From the NCBI GenBank assembly GCA_046262995.1, contig JBHELQ010000146.1, positions 1 through 25,930 on the forward strand: 25,930 bases of DNA. Direction: 5' to 3'. Positions 1 to 8,033 of this stretch are shown here, piece by piece; the stretch's first letter is position 1; each line of letters starts with the position of its first letter. The stretch comes from JBHELQ01 sp046262995 (GTDB lineage: Bacteria > Actinomycetota > Thermoleophilia > Solirubrobacterales > Thermoleophilaceae). The notes under the pieces are model-generated. The model was not told where the DNA came from. It made no database searches and saw nothing but the letters and a program-made list of their open reading frames with translations. The translations under genes were made by a program, and so were the position numbers.

Positions 1-1
1 C

Positions 2-202
2 TACTGGGAGGCGCTGCATCCGTATTCCGCCGGGGGCGCTTACGTCAACTTCATGATGGAGGAAGGGCAGGACCGAATCAAGGCGACGTACCAGGACAAC
101 TATGACCGCCTGGTCCAACTCAAGGCCAAGTACGACCCGAACAACCTGTTCCGGGTCAACCAGAACATCCCGCCCGCGGACGGGGGGCGGTTCGAGCGCT
201 AG
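2..202 (+). CDS. FAD-linked oxidase, C-terminal fragment (berberine-bridge domain)
   Basis: Only the last 66 codons are in the window; the gene begins upstream. The fragment reads YWEALHPYSAGGAYVNF, then an EGxDR segment, and ends with KYDPNNLFRVNQNI. These are hallmarks of the BBE (berberine/berberine-like) C-terminal domain found behind a PCMH-type FAD-binding domain. Members oxidise alcohols, sugars or secondary metabolites using FAD that is often bicovalently attached. The substrate cannot be told from the tail. The Asn/Phe-rich N-L-F-R-x-N-Q-N-I signature near the end lines the flavin pocket in this family. Family call is firm; substrate unknown. Confidence 0.85.
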   Translation, partial: YWEALHPYSAGGAYVNFMMEEGQDRIKATYQDNYDRLVQLKAKYDPNNLFRVNQNIPPADGGRFER

Positions 203-205
203 TCC

Positions 206-595
206 CTAGCGGCCGTTCCGCGACATCCAGGCGTAGCCGAGGGCCATCGCCAGGTTGGAGACGCCGGCGCCCCATAGCGCCGCCCGGTTCAGCGGTTTCT
301 TGAATCCGGGCGATCGCGACCAGAGGGCGTCGGTGGCGATCTCGGTGCCCCGCAGCCAGGCCACGGCCCACCAGTCGCGCTGATCGCCCCGGGCCGCGGC
401 CACAGCATGGGCGGCGGCGAAGGTGAGCCAGATGGGGCCGCAGCGGCGAAACAGCTCGGCGGCGTCGGGCGAGGGCTCGTCGTGGCCCAGCACGGCGAGC
501 GTCGCCTCGGGAGCGGTCAGGGCGCCGGTGCCCAGCGCCAGGTCGAAGGCGACCATGAAGGCGTTCTGGCGCCGGAGGGCGTCCGAGAGGTCCAT
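206..595 (-). CDS. Small multi-pass membrane protein, function unknown
   Basis: About 129 residues with roughly four hydrophobic stretches: near residues 12-35 (FMVAFDLALGTGALTAPEA), 50-70 (GPIWLTFAAAHAVAAARG), 74-90 and 105-124 (ALWGAGVSNLAMALGYAW). It looks like a small integral membrane protein of no recognised family. The ATG at 595 overlaps the TGA of the upstream reductase gene (TGATG), so translation is very likely coupled; a GTG one codon upstream at 598 is an alternative start. The neighbour is an NAD(P)-binding reductase, which suggests but does not prove a shared pathway. Confident it is coding, no function assigned. Confidence 0.65.
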   Translation of the reverse strand: MDLSDALRRQNAFMVAFDLALGTGALTAPEATLAVLGHDEPSPDAAELFRRCGPIWLTFAAAHAVAAARGDQRDWWAVAWLRGTEIATDALWSRSPGFKKPLNRAALWGAGVSNLAMALGYAWMSRNGR

Positions 596-1470
596 CACAA
601 GGACCCGAGCACCGCGGGCATGGGCAGCGGTCGCACGCCCAGCTTCTCGGCGTCCTCCGTGCCGCGGGCGGTCACCATCGGCTCCTCCATCAGCTCGGCC
701 TCCTCCCAGGTGGCAAACGCGGCCGGGCCAACGATGCGCTCCAGCAGCCGCAGCGACGCCCGCACCACGCCCAGCGGCACGTGCAGCAGCGGCCTCCGGC
801 GACCCAGGGGCCTCAGGGCGGCGTGCACGATCTCGTCGTAGGACAGGACATGAGGCCCCGCCAGCTCGTAGGTGGCACGGTCGCCGTCGCGCTCCAGCGA
901 GGCGATGACGCAGTCAGCGGCGTCCTCGGCCCAGATGGGCTGGTAGAGCGCGCGACCGGACCCGGATACGGGCATCACCGGGAGCAGCGAAAGGCGCTCC
1001 AGCAGGGTCAGATAGGGATCGCCAGGGGTGTAGACGATCGACGGCGCGAAGACCGTGGTGGACATCCGCGCCCGCTCGACGGCCTCCTGGGCCAGCGCCT
1101 TGGCCCGGAAGAAGCGGGTGAGGGAGTGCCGCTTGGCTCCCAGAGCGGTGAAGAACACGAAGCGGCGCACGCCCGCCCGCTCGGCGGCCTGCACCAGCCG
1201 GAGGGTGGCCACCGAGTTAAGCTCCTCGATCGATCCTCGGGGCTGGTCGCGGATGGAGGCACCGAGGTGCAGCACCGTGTCGACCCCCCTCATGGCGTTG
1301 CGAAACGAGCTCGGATCCCCCAGGTTCCCGAGGGTGATCTGCACGCGTACCCGGTGGTCGCCCAGGCCTCGCGGGTCGCGGACCAGGCAGCGGACCGATT
1401 CCCCCCCGGCGACCAGGCGCCGGAGCACTGCGGAGCCGATGGTTCCGGTGGCGCCTGTAAGCAGGATCAC
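595..1470 (-). CDS. NAD(P)-binding NmrA/NDUFA9-like SDR family protein
   Basis: 291 residues. The N-terminus MILLTGATGTIGSAVLRRL carries the TGxxGxxG Rossmann motif of extended/atypical short-chain dehydrogenases. The next part (VDTVLHLGAS, ERAGVRRFVFFTALGA) follows the NmrA-like/complex-I NDUFA9-like pattern. The usual YxxxK catalytic pair is not evident: after FFTALGAK the sequence runs to FFRAKALAQEAVERA, so the protein may bind a nucleotide or quinone-related ligand rather than act as a classical dehydrogenase. The start is GTG at 1470, only 30 bp from the divergent ferredoxin start. It is translationally coupled to the downstream small membrane protein. Exact substrate unknown. Confidence 0.85.
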   Translation of the reverse strand: MILLTGATGTIGSAVLRRLVAGGESVRCLVRDPRGLGDHRVRVQITLGNLGDPSSFRNAMRGVDTVLHLGASIRDQPRGSIEELNSVATLRLVQAAERAGVRRFVFFTALGAKRHSLTRFFRAKALAQEAVERARMSTTVFAPSIVYTPGDPYLTLLERLSLLPVMPVSGSGRALYQPIWAEDAADCVIASLERDGDRATYELAGPHVLSYDEIVHAALRPLGRRRPLLHVPLGVVRASLRLLERIVGPAAFATWEEAELMEEPMVTARGTEDAEKLGVRPLPMPAVLGSL

Positions 1471-1483
1471 GGCGGGCCAACGC

Positions 1484-1489
1484 TACAAT
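1484..1489 (+). promoter_or_regulatory. -10 element of the ferredoxin gene (likely leaderless transcript)
   Basis: TACAAT lies 11 nt before the ferredoxin ATG at 1501. A start site 6-7 nt past this box would leave only about 4 nt of leader, and there is no Shine-Dalgarno sequence before the ATG. No convincing -35 is seen near 1461. Leaderless mRNAs are common in actinobacteria. Confidence 0.5.
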
Positions 1490-1500
1490 GCCGCGCTCCT

Positions 1501-1767
1501 ATGGCCTACGTCATCGCCGAGCCCTGCATCGGGCAGAAGGACAACTCCTGCGTGGAGGTCTGCCCGGTCGACTGCATCCACCCCACGCCGGACGAGCCCG
1601 ACTACGACGAGGTCGAGCAGCTCTACATCGACCCTGAGGAATGCATCGACTGCGACGCCTGCGTCGAGGCCTGCCCGGTGGACGCCTGCTTCGCCGAGGA
1701 CCAGCTCCCCGACGAGTGGACTAAGTACACCGAGGTCAACGTCGAGTACTACAAGGCGAAGACGTAG
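1501..1767 (+). CDS. fdxA: 7Fe ferredoxin ([3Fe-4S][4Fe-4S])
   Basis: 88-residue soluble electron carrier. Cysteine spacing is C9-x7-C17-x3-C21-x3-C25, then C48-x2-C51-x2-C54-x3-C58-P. This matches the Azotobacter FdI/mycobacterial FdxA pattern: C9, C17 and C58 would hold the [3Fe-4S] cluster and C21, C48, C51 and C54 the [4Fe-4S] cluster, with C25 the free cysteine. The C-terminus (WTKYTEVNVEYY) resembles actinobacterial FdxA. An extra C63 follows the second cluster motif. It would pass electrons between reductases and acceptors such as P450s or oxidoreductases. The ATG at 1501 is chosen because MAYVIAEPC is the normal family start. Confidence 0.95.
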   Translation: MAYVIAEPCIGQKDNSCVEVCPVDCIHPTPDEPDYDEVEQLYIDPEECIDCDACVEACPVDACFAEDQLPDEWTKYTEVNVEYYKAKT

Positions 1768-1795
1768 CGCCGGCGGGCGCGGCGCCGCCGCCCTG

Positions 1796-3409
1796 GTGGG
1801 CGCGGCGCTCGGAGGCTGCGCAGCACTCGCGGCGCTCTCGCTGCTCTATCCCTCCACACCGGCCAATGACCCGTGGACCTGGCTGGTCTGGGGGCGCGAG
1901 GTCGGGCACCTCGACCTGGACACGAGCGCCGGCGCGGCCTGGAAGCCGCTGCCGGTCACGGTCACGACGCTCGTTGCGCCGCTCGGCGGCGCGGCCCCGG
2001 ACATCTGGCTGTTGCTGGCCCGCACCGGCAGTCTTTTCGCCCTGGTGCTCGCCTTCTGCCTTGCCTTCCGGCTGACGCGGGGCGGAGACGAGCGACCGGC
2101 CGGATTGGCGACCGCCGTGGCGGCGGGGATCCTGGCCGCCACGGCGCTCGCGTTGCTCGCCGATTCCACGGGGCAGAACGGGCTCGCCGATCGCTCCTGG
2201 GTCCGCTACGGCGCGTTTGGGACCTCCGAGGGCCTGCTCGTCGCCCTCATCCTGGGCGGGATCCACCGCCACCTCGACGGCAACCGGATGCAAGCGCTTC
2301 TTCTCGGCTGCCTGGCAAGTCTCCTGCGACCGGAGGTCTGGCCCTTCCTCATCCTCTACGCGGCATTCGTATGGACCCGGGAGCCGGCACGCCGCCCACT
2401 GCTCGTGTCGCTGGTTGTTTCGGTGCCCATCCTCTGGATCGTTCCCCCCTGGCTCGGCTCCGGGGACCCGTTCGGCGCAGGCAGCGAGGCGGTCGCGAGC
2501 GTTCGGGAGCACGGCATCGCCAGCGGGCCGCGAATGGCGCTGGAGCGCGCCAGGGGGCTGTTGCCGCTCCCGGTTCACCTCGCGGCCCTCGTCGCGGTGG
2601 TCGCGGCGGCGCGGAGACGGGAGCGGGTGGTGCTCGCCCTCGCCGCCGCCGCAGCCGCCTGGATCGTGGGGTCGGCGCTCGCGACGCTCGGCAGCTATCC
2701 GGCGGTGGCCCGGTTCCTGATACCTCCCGCGGCGCTCATCTGCGTGCTCGGCGGGGTCGGCGCGGCCCGCATCGCGCGGTTCCTCGGGGGCGGTTGGCGC
2801 GGGCTGGCGGTGACGGGGGCGCTCGCGCTCGCGGCCGTGCCGTTCGCGACGGCGCGGGTGCGGGCGCTGCCGGAGTCCGTCAGAGGCTCGGCGAAGCGCG
2901 CGTCCGTCGAGCATGACCTCCGCACGGTGATCGAGCGCACGGGCGGACGCAGCCGGGTCCTGGCCTGCGGTCGACCGGCGGTCATCGGTGAGATCACTCA
3001 TGGCCGAGGCGGCGAGCTCGTGGGCAGGCCGAGCTGGGTTGCCCCCTCGCTCGCGTGGCTGCTCGAGGTGGGCGTCGCGGACGTTGTAGGCAACCCTGCT
3101 CCCGGCAGGGTGCTGTTCCTGGCCACCCGGCGGCAGATCCTCGGCCGGCTCAGCCGACCTCGCGGCAGGGACATGAGGCCGGGGCGGGGCAAGCCACCGT
3201 CCACGCACCGGATCGCTGCGTACGGCCGCTGGCAGGTGTTCGTGCTGGGCGAGTCCAGGGCTTCGCGCCACTGTCGAACAGGACCGCGACCGACCAGGGA
3301 CGGTGCTAGCCTGCCGCGATCGTCTGCCGGGCGGTGGTCGGCCGGAGAGGCTGGGATCGGGAGCGCGACCCTTGCCGCTTCGGAGGTCGCCCTGCCCCCT
3401 CGCCCATGA
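1796..3409 (+). CDS. Polytopic membrane protein, GT-C glycosyltransferase-like
   Basis: About 537 residues with many hydrophobic segments (around 10). The first transmembrane helix is followed by a loop with NDPWTWLVWGREVGHLDLDTS. Acidic residues at this place are typical of GT-C enzymes (ArnT/PMT/GT87-like), which transfer sugars from polyprenyl phosphates on the outer face of the membrane. The C-terminal third has a soluble part (VEHDLRTVIERTGGRSRVLACGR) like those of related actinobacterial proteins. No ATG is available; GTG 1796, 28 nt after the ferredoxin stop, is the best start. The last ~55 residues after VFVLGES are Arg/Pro/Ser-rich and unlike the rest. The stop overlaps the next gene by ATGA. 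The glycosyltransferase role is an inference from topology and neighbours. Confidence 0.7.
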   Translation: MGAALGGCAALAALSLLYPSTPANDPWTWLVWGREVGHLDLDTSAGAAWKPLPVTVTTLVAPLGGAAPDIWLLLARTGSLFALVLAFCLAFRLTRGGDERPAGLATAVAAGILAATALALLADSTGQNGLADRSWVRYGAFGTSEGLLVALILGGIHRHLDGNRMQALLLGCLASLLRPEVWPFLILYAAFVWTREPARRPLLVSLVVSVPILWIVPPWLGSGDPFGAGSEAVASVREHGIASGPRMALERARGLLPLPVHLAALVAVVAAARRRERVVLALAAAAAAWIVGSALATLGSYPAVARFLIPPAALICVLGGVGAARIARFLGGGWRGLAVTGALALAAVPFATARVRALPESVRGSAKRASVEHDLRTVIERTGGRSRVLACGRPAVIGEITHGRGGELVGRPSWVAPSLAWLLEVGVADVVGNPAPGRVLFLATRRQILGRLSRPRGRDMRPGRGKPPSTHRIAAYGRWQVFVLGESRASRHCRTGPRPTRDGASLPRSSAGRWSAGEAGIGSATLAASEVALPPRP

Positions 3410-4500
3410 GCATTCGCGCGATCGACCATCCCATGGCCAGGCCCCAGCTGACCGTCATCGTGCCCGCGGCTGACAGGAGGCCGACGCTCACCCCCTGCCT
3501 GGAGGCCATCGTTGCGGCGGACGACCCCCCTGACGAGGTGGTGGTGGCGGACGGCCCCGCACCGCTCGGATCGGCGCAGGCGCGCAACGAGGGTGCGCTG
3601 AAGGCCACGGGCGACGTGCTTGTGTTCGTGGACTCGGACGTGAGGGTCCGTGCGGACGCCTTCACGCGGATCAGGGAGGCGTTCGGGCGCGACCCGTCCC
3701 TCTCGGCGCTCTTCGGCGCCTACGACGAGGCTCCCCCGAGCGGGCTCGTGTCCAGCTTCCGCAACCTGCTCCACACCCACGTCCACCAGATCTCCGCCGG
3801 CCCCTCCCGCAGCTTCTGGACGGGGATCGGGGCGATTCGTCGTGAGGCCTTCCTGGAGCTGGGTGGCTTCGACGTGAGCTACCCGTGGATCCGCGACATC
3901 GACCTCGGCATGCGCCTCTGCGCCCATGGTCACCGGACCGAGCTTGACCCCAGCATCCAGGGCAGCCACCTGAAGCAATGGACGCTCCGCGAGATGCTGC
4001 GCACGGACTTCGCCCGGCGTGGCAAGCCGTGGATCTTCCTGCTTCTGCAGCATCGCTCCGTCCCGGCGGACCTGAACCTCGGCTGGCGACATCGCCTGAG
4101 CGCCAGCCTGTCCCTGCTGCTGGGGCTCTCGCTGCTTCGACGCCGGGCTGCCTGGGGCTCGGCGGCCTCGCTCGGGATCGTCGGCCTCAACCACCGCCTC
4201 TACGCCATGCTCGCCGCGCGCAGCGGGCGGCGATCGTTGCCCGCCGCATTCCTGCTTCATGTGATTCATCACCTCGTCTCCGCACTGACCGTTCCGGCGG
4301 GCGTGCTCCAGTACATCCGAGCCGGCCGGCCGGAGCCGCCGGAGTCGAGCTTCGCGTCGCTCAGCGTCCGCTCGAGCCCAGCGGCCGGCCAGCGCCGCCT
4401 GGAGCCCCCCAAGCCGCTCCCCGTGCCCCTAGCGCAGAGCCCCCACACCCGTGACGACAGCGGCTCCCACCAGGGACAGGGCGAGAAGTCGGCCGCGTAG
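3406..4500 (+). CDS. Family 2 glycosyltransferase with C-terminal membrane segments
   Basis: 364 residues. The GT-A fold begins at PQLTVIVPAADRRPTLTPCLEAI. It shows QARNEGALKATGDVLVFVDSDVRV, with the D-S-D nucleotide-sugar/metal motif, then FWTGIGAIRREAFLELGGFD and RDIDLGMRL, the acceptor/catalytic region of GT2 enzymes. After about residue 225 come hydrophobic segments (SASLSLLLGLSLL, AFLLHVIHHLVSALTV), so it is membrane-anchored. It likely transfers a sugar to a polyprenyl-linked or other membrane acceptor. The start at 3406 overlaps the upstream stop (ATGA); an ATG at 3433 is an alternative closer to the fold. Its 3' end overlaps the convergent flippase gene by 72 bp. Confidence 0.88.
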   Translation: MSIRAIDHPMARPQLTVIVPAADRRPTLTPCLEAIVAADDPPDEVVVADGPAPLGSAQARNEGALKATGDVLVFVDSDVRVRADAFTRIREAFGRDPSLSALFGAYDEAPPSGLVSSFRNLLHTHVHQISAGPSRSFWTGIGAIRREAFLELGGFDVSYPWIRDIDLGMRLCAHGHRTELDPSIQGSHLKQWTLREMLRTDFARRGKPWIFLLLQHRSVPADLNLGWRHRLSASLSLLLGLSLLRRRAAWGSAASLGIVGLNHRLYAMLAARSGRRSLPAAFLLHVIHHLVSALTVPAGVLQYIRAGRPEPPESSFASLSVRSSPAAGQRRLEPPKPLPVPLAQSPHTRDDSGSHQGQGEKSAA

Positions 4501-5772
4501 CAGGTCCGGAAACAGCCAGGCCGAGACCACGTTCGTCACTGCCGCGCCGACCAGGACGGCGCTGGTGGCGCCCGCGGCCTCCCAGGCGGGAACGGCGAGC
4601 ACCGCCGTCACCCCGAAGGCCAGTGCTCCAGCCGCCGTGGACAGGAGACGCGCGGACGGCCGCAGCCTGAGCGCGGCGGCCTGGGTCGCGAGCGCCGAGA
4701 CCGGCGTGAGCACGAGGAAGCCGAGAGCCGGATAGAAGGCATCGGCGGCGCCGGCGAACGGCCGGCTCACCGCGATACGCAGGCCCGGCTCCACTAGGAA
4801 CACCGCGGCCGCTGCCAGAAGAAGGACGATCCACTCGGACCGCCAGGCGAGGGCAAGCGCGGAGCGCTCCGCGCCCGCCAGCCCATTCCTGGCGCCCTCG
4901 GCGCGTATTCCGGCCCGCTCCGCCAGACCGGGCAGCTCCACCGCGAAGATCTGGACCACCACCTGCATGCCCGCGAGCGCGACCCCGATGGCCAGCGCGG
5001 CGAAGCCGGTCTGCTGCCTCGAGCCGGACATCAGCGCCGCCACCACCACGCAGCCTCTGGTCGCGACCAGGGAGAAAACTCCACTGGCGCCCTGAAGTGC
5101 CCCGAAGCGCAGGGCCCCTACGGGGACCTGCTCGTCGCGCGCCGCCCGCCGGATCGGGCCGAGCGCCGTGGCGGCCCCAACGGCGAACGTGCCGCCCGCG
5201 GCTACGGCGATCGCGCCGACCGCGGCCGCCGGCCCCAGCGCGGCATCGAGCAGCACGGCGGCGAGCACGAGGATGCCGTACTGCACCGGGAAGCGAAAGC
5301 TCCAGAGGCCGGCTCTCCCCAGTCCGAGGGCGACCTGGAACACGAGGGTCGCCGCGACGTCCAGGGCGAAGGCGCCCACCACGAGGGCCGCGATCCAGAC
5401 GGGCACCCGCGCGGGCACGAGGGCCGCCACCGCCGCGCCCGGAAGCGCCCCGAGCATCAGGACCTGCAGCGCACGCCAGCGCGCCAGGCGCGCCAGCAGG
5501 GCACGAGCCACGGCGGGGCGACGCGTCGCCTCGACGGTGGGCACGAAGCGCGACATGACGGTCGGCCCGCTGAAGGAGACCGAGGCTGAGCCGATCGTGA
5601 CCAGCGCGAGGACCAGCGCGAAGCGGCCGTACTCGGAGGGCCCGAGCACCCGTGGCACCAAGGTGACGAGCAGGAGCTGCAGTAGCGTCTCGACCGCCTT
5701 TCCGGCGAGGCTGGCGGCCACAGGCGACCCGAGCGCGGGCCTGGAAGGGAGCCTCTTGAGCGATAGTCCCAC
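4429..5772 (-). CDS. Oligosaccharide flippase-like (MOP superfamily) membrane protein
   Basis: 447 residues, nearly all hydrophobic, about 12 helices. The N-terminus KAVETLLQLLLVTLVPRVLGPSEYGRFALVLALV is the typical Wzx/RfbX-type opening (helix 1, then LGxxxYGxFA, helix 2). Family members flip polyprenyl-diphosphate-linked glycans across the membrane. GTG at 5772 has an upstream GGAGGAGCTGAGGGG, giving a fair ribosome-binding site. It is divergent from the FkbM methyltransferase gene and convergent with the GT2 gene, so the block makes sense as a surface-glycan locus. Substrate is not predictable. Confidence 0.85.
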   Translation of the reverse strand: MGLSLKRLPSRPALGSPVAASLAGKAVETLLQLLLVTLVPRVLGPSEYGRFALVLALVTIGSASVSFSGPTVMSRFVPTVEATRRPAVARALLARLARWRALQVLMLGALPGAAVAALVPARVPVWIAALVVGAFALDVAATLVFQVALGLGRAGLWSFRFPVQYGILVLAAVLLDAALGPAAAVGAIAVAAGGTFAVGAATALGPIRRAARDEQVPVGALRFGALQGASGVFSLVATRGCVVVAALMSGSRQQTGFAALAIGVALAGMQVVVQIFAVELPGLAERAGIRAEGARNGLAGAERSALALAWRSEWIVLLLAAAAVFLVEPGLRIAVSRPFAGAADAFYPALGFLVLTPVSALATQAAALRLRPSARLLSTAAGALAFGVTAVLAVPAWEAAGATSAVLVGAAVTNVVSAWLFPDLLRGRLLALSLVGAAVVTGVGALR

Positions 5773-5833
5773 CCCCTCAGCTCCTCCGAAGGGCGGCGGC
5801 CCGGGTCGCCGGACCGGCGCTGCTCGAGCCGGG

Positions 5834-6658
5834 ATGCGCCGGCGGCTGACAGCGGAGGGAGCGGGCTGGACCCGCGTCGCCGGACCGCTCCTCCGACCCC
5901 TGCTGCCAAACAGAGCGATGAGCCTCCCTGTGCTCAGCGGCCCAGCGCGAGGGATCCGGCTGGCAGCGAACCTGCGCTACGACGCCTTCTACTGGACGGG
6001 CACCTACGAGCGGGAGACCCAGCGGGCCCTCGCGGACATCCTTCGGCCCGGCGACGCCTTCTGGGACATCGGGGCGCATGTGGGCTTCTTCAGCCTGCTC
6101 GGCGCACGCCTGGTCGGCCCGGCGGGCCAGGTTCTGGCGCTCGAGCCCGTGCCCGGCAACATCCGCCTGCTGCGGCGGTCGTTGCAACTGAACGACGCCC
6201 GCAACGTCCGGGTCGAAGCCACGGCGGTGGCAGCGGAGAGCGGCACGGCGCGCATGAGCCCCCATCGCCGGGGCGCCATGTGGCGCCTGATCCGCGAGCC
6301 GGGCGAGACGGAGCTCGTCGTTCCATGCCAGACCTTGGACGGACTCGCAGCCAACGGGCCCGGGCCCGCCATGGTGAAGATCGACGTGGAGGGCGCGGAA
6401 CTCGACGTCCTGGCCGGCGCGAAGCATCTGCTGGAACGGCTGCGGACTCACCTGCTGGTCGAGTTCCACGACGAGGGCGCGTTCCTCGAGGCCGGCCGGC
6501 GACTGCCCGGCTACGGCTTCCAGACCGTCCTCGAGCGCCCTGCTGCCCCCGACCGCGGCGCAGGCAGGGGGATGGTCCGGGTCTGCCTGCTCTCGCCCAG
6601 GGCTCCGGTCCGGGAGGACGCGGATCGCATTGACTGCGGGCACGGCGGGGAAGCCTAA
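5834..6658 (+). CDS. FkbM family SAM-dependent methyltransferase
   Basis: 274 residues. SAM-binding motif I is DIGAHVGFFSLLGARLVGP (residues 78-96) with the ribose-binding acid in LALEPVPGN (E104). The later MVKIDVEGAELDVLAGA is the hallmark FkbM motif. Family members O-methylate sugars or polyketides; beside glycosyltransferases and a flippase, glycan methylation is the likely job. ATG 5834 is chosen as the first start past the divergent flippase start (62-bp spacer). ATG 5918 (MSLPVLSG) is an internal alternative that would drop 28 Arg-rich residues. Confidence 0.88.
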   Translation: MRRRLTAEGAGWTRVAGPLLRPLLPNRAMSLPVLSGPARGIRLAANLRYDAFYWTGTYERETQRALADILRPGDAFWDIGAHVGFFSLLGARLVGPAGQVLALEPVPGNIRLLRRSLQLNDARNVRVEATAVAAESGTARMSPHRRGAMWRLIREPGETELVVPCQTLDGLAANGPGPAMVKIDVEGAELDVLAGAKHLLERLRTHLLVEFHDEGAFLEAGRRLPGYGFQTVLERPAAPDRGAGRGMVRVCLLSPRAPVREDADRIDCGHGGEA

Positions 6659-6694
6659 GTCGGCTGTCGCCTGCTCGGGGCCTGGGGCTGCTGC

Positions 6695-7837
6695 CTAGCG
6701 CATCGGCAGCGGCGTACCGCTGAGGCCCTCGAGGGGCGCGCCGCTCGGCGCCTGGAGCGTCGGCAGCTCCTGCGGGGTGGCCGCGATCAGCCCGCGCGCG
6801 GTGTGGTAGATCGCCTGGGAGGCGGGCGCGTCGGGATCCTCGAGCACGAGCGGCAGCCCGCGGTCCGCGCTGACTCGCAACTCCTCCTGGAGCGGGACCT
6901 TGCCGAGCAGGGGCACGTCGAGCTCGTCCGCGAGCAGCTGGCCTCCGCCCTCGCCGAAGATCGTGAACCGCTGGCCGTCGGGCGTCGTGAAGCCGGACAT
7001 GTTCTCGACCACGCCCGTGAGCTCCAGGTCGAAGCGCAACGCCGTCTCGGCGGCACGCTTGGCCACGTGCTGAGCGGCGGGCTGGGGCGTGGTCACGATC
7101 ACGAACTTCGCCTGCGGAAGCAGCTGGGCGAGGGTCATCGACACGTCGCCGGTCCCAGGCGGCAGGTCGATCAGCAGGTAGTCGAGCTCGCCCCAGTCCA
7201 CGTCCTCGAGGAACTGGCGGATCGCCTTGTGCAGCATCGGCCCGCGCCAGGTGATCGCCTGATCGGGCTCGGAGAGGAAGAACTCGATCGAGATCGCCTG
7301 CACTCCGCCGGCGGCCTCGAGCGGCAGGATCTTGCGCTCGGCGGAGACCGTTGGCCGCCCGTGGACCCCCAGCATGCGAGGGATCGAGTAGCCCCAGACG
7401 TCGGCGTCCATCGCAGCCGCCCGCTTGCCCTCGGCCTGCAGAGCGGCGGCGAGGTTGGCCGTCATCGTCGACTTGCCGACGCCGCCCTTGCCGGAGGCGA
7501 CGCAGACCACGTTCCTGACAGCCGCCAGGGCGCCCTCCGGCAGCCCTCCCGGGCGGCCCAGGCGCTGCTGGAGCGTCTGCTTCTCGTCGGCCGAGAGGAC
7601 GTCGAAGTCGACGCCGACCCTGTCCACGCCGTCGAGGGCACCGACGTTCTGCACGACCGCCTCCTGGAAGTGCGAGCGAATCGGGCAGCCCGGGGTCGTG
7701 AGCGAGACCATCACGTCCACGCGCCCCGGCTCCGGCTGCTCGATCGAGCGCACCATCCCGAGCGAGACGATGTCCTTCCGCAGCTCAGGGTCGATCACCC
7801 TGCTGAGGGCGTCTTCTATCTGGTCCCTGGTAGGCAC
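6695..7837 (-). CDS. mrp: Mrp/ApbC/NBP35-type Fe-S cluster carrier ATPase
   Basis: 380 residues. Residues 1-85 form a MIP18/DUF59 domain with the conserved TTPGCP cysteine (C51). Residues 108-123 carry the deviant Walker A SGKGGVGKS of SIMIBI ATPases, followed by DADVWGYSIPRMLG and LLIDLPPGTGD. Mrp proteins dimerise and deliver Fe-S clusters to apoproteins. At the place where bacterial Mrp usually has CxxC (after VENMSGF) this one reads TTPDGQRFTIFG, as I recall for actinobacterial homologues, so cluster binding would differ. GTG 7837 is chosen because VPTRDQIEDALSRVIDPE is the normal DUF59 opening; the frame stays open upstream without homology. Confidence 0.9.
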   Translation of the reverse strand: MPTRDQIEDALSRVIDPELRKDIVSLGMVRSIEQPEPGRVDVMVSLTTPGCPIRSHFQEAVVQNVGALDGVDRVGVDFDVLSADEKQTLQQRLGRPGGLPEGALAAVRNVVCVASGKGGVGKSTMTANLAAALQAEGKRAAAMDADVWGYSIPRMLGVHGRPTVSAERKILPLEAAGGVQAISIEFFLSEPDQAITWRGPMLHKAIRQFLEDVDWGELDYLLIDLPPGTGDVSMTLAQLLPQAKFVIVTTPQPAAQHVAKRAAETALRFDLELTGVVENMSGFTTPDGQRFTIFGEGGGQLLADELDVPLLGKVPLQEELRVSADRGLPLVLEDPDAPASQAIYHTARGLIAATPQELPTLQAPSGAPLEGLSGTPLPMR

Positions 7838-7880
7838 AGTGGAATTCTCGCAGAGAGCCGGGAGCGGCCTCCGGCCCCTC

Positions 7881-7919
7881 AAAGGCGAACGGGGCTCTCG
7901 GAAGAGCCCCATTCGCTTT
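7881..7919 (-). terminator. Stem-loop terminator behind the basic coiled-coil gene
   Basis: GGGGCTCT and AGAGCCCC pair perfectly around a 4-nt loop, and the stem extends outward through GCGAA/TTCGC with one mismatch and AAAG/CTTT with a bulge. It lies between the stop at 8034 and the mrp start at 7837. No long T run follows on the minus strand (only CCTTTG), so it may be a T-poor terminator or a partial one before mrp. Confidence 0.65.
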
Positions 7920-8033
7920 CTGAGGGAGGAGAGATACTGCTCACTGCCGGCGTTGGATGTTTCTTGGCCGGCAGTTCTCCCCCGGCGCCGGGTCTCTCCG
8001 TCCCGGCCCGGGGGGAAGCCTCGAAGGCCGGTG

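Noticed and set aside
1796..1900. LGGC near the N-terminus of the GT-C-like protein as a lipobox
   Set aside because: The protein is polytopic and the cysteine lies inside the first membrane helix, so a lipoprotein is unlikely.
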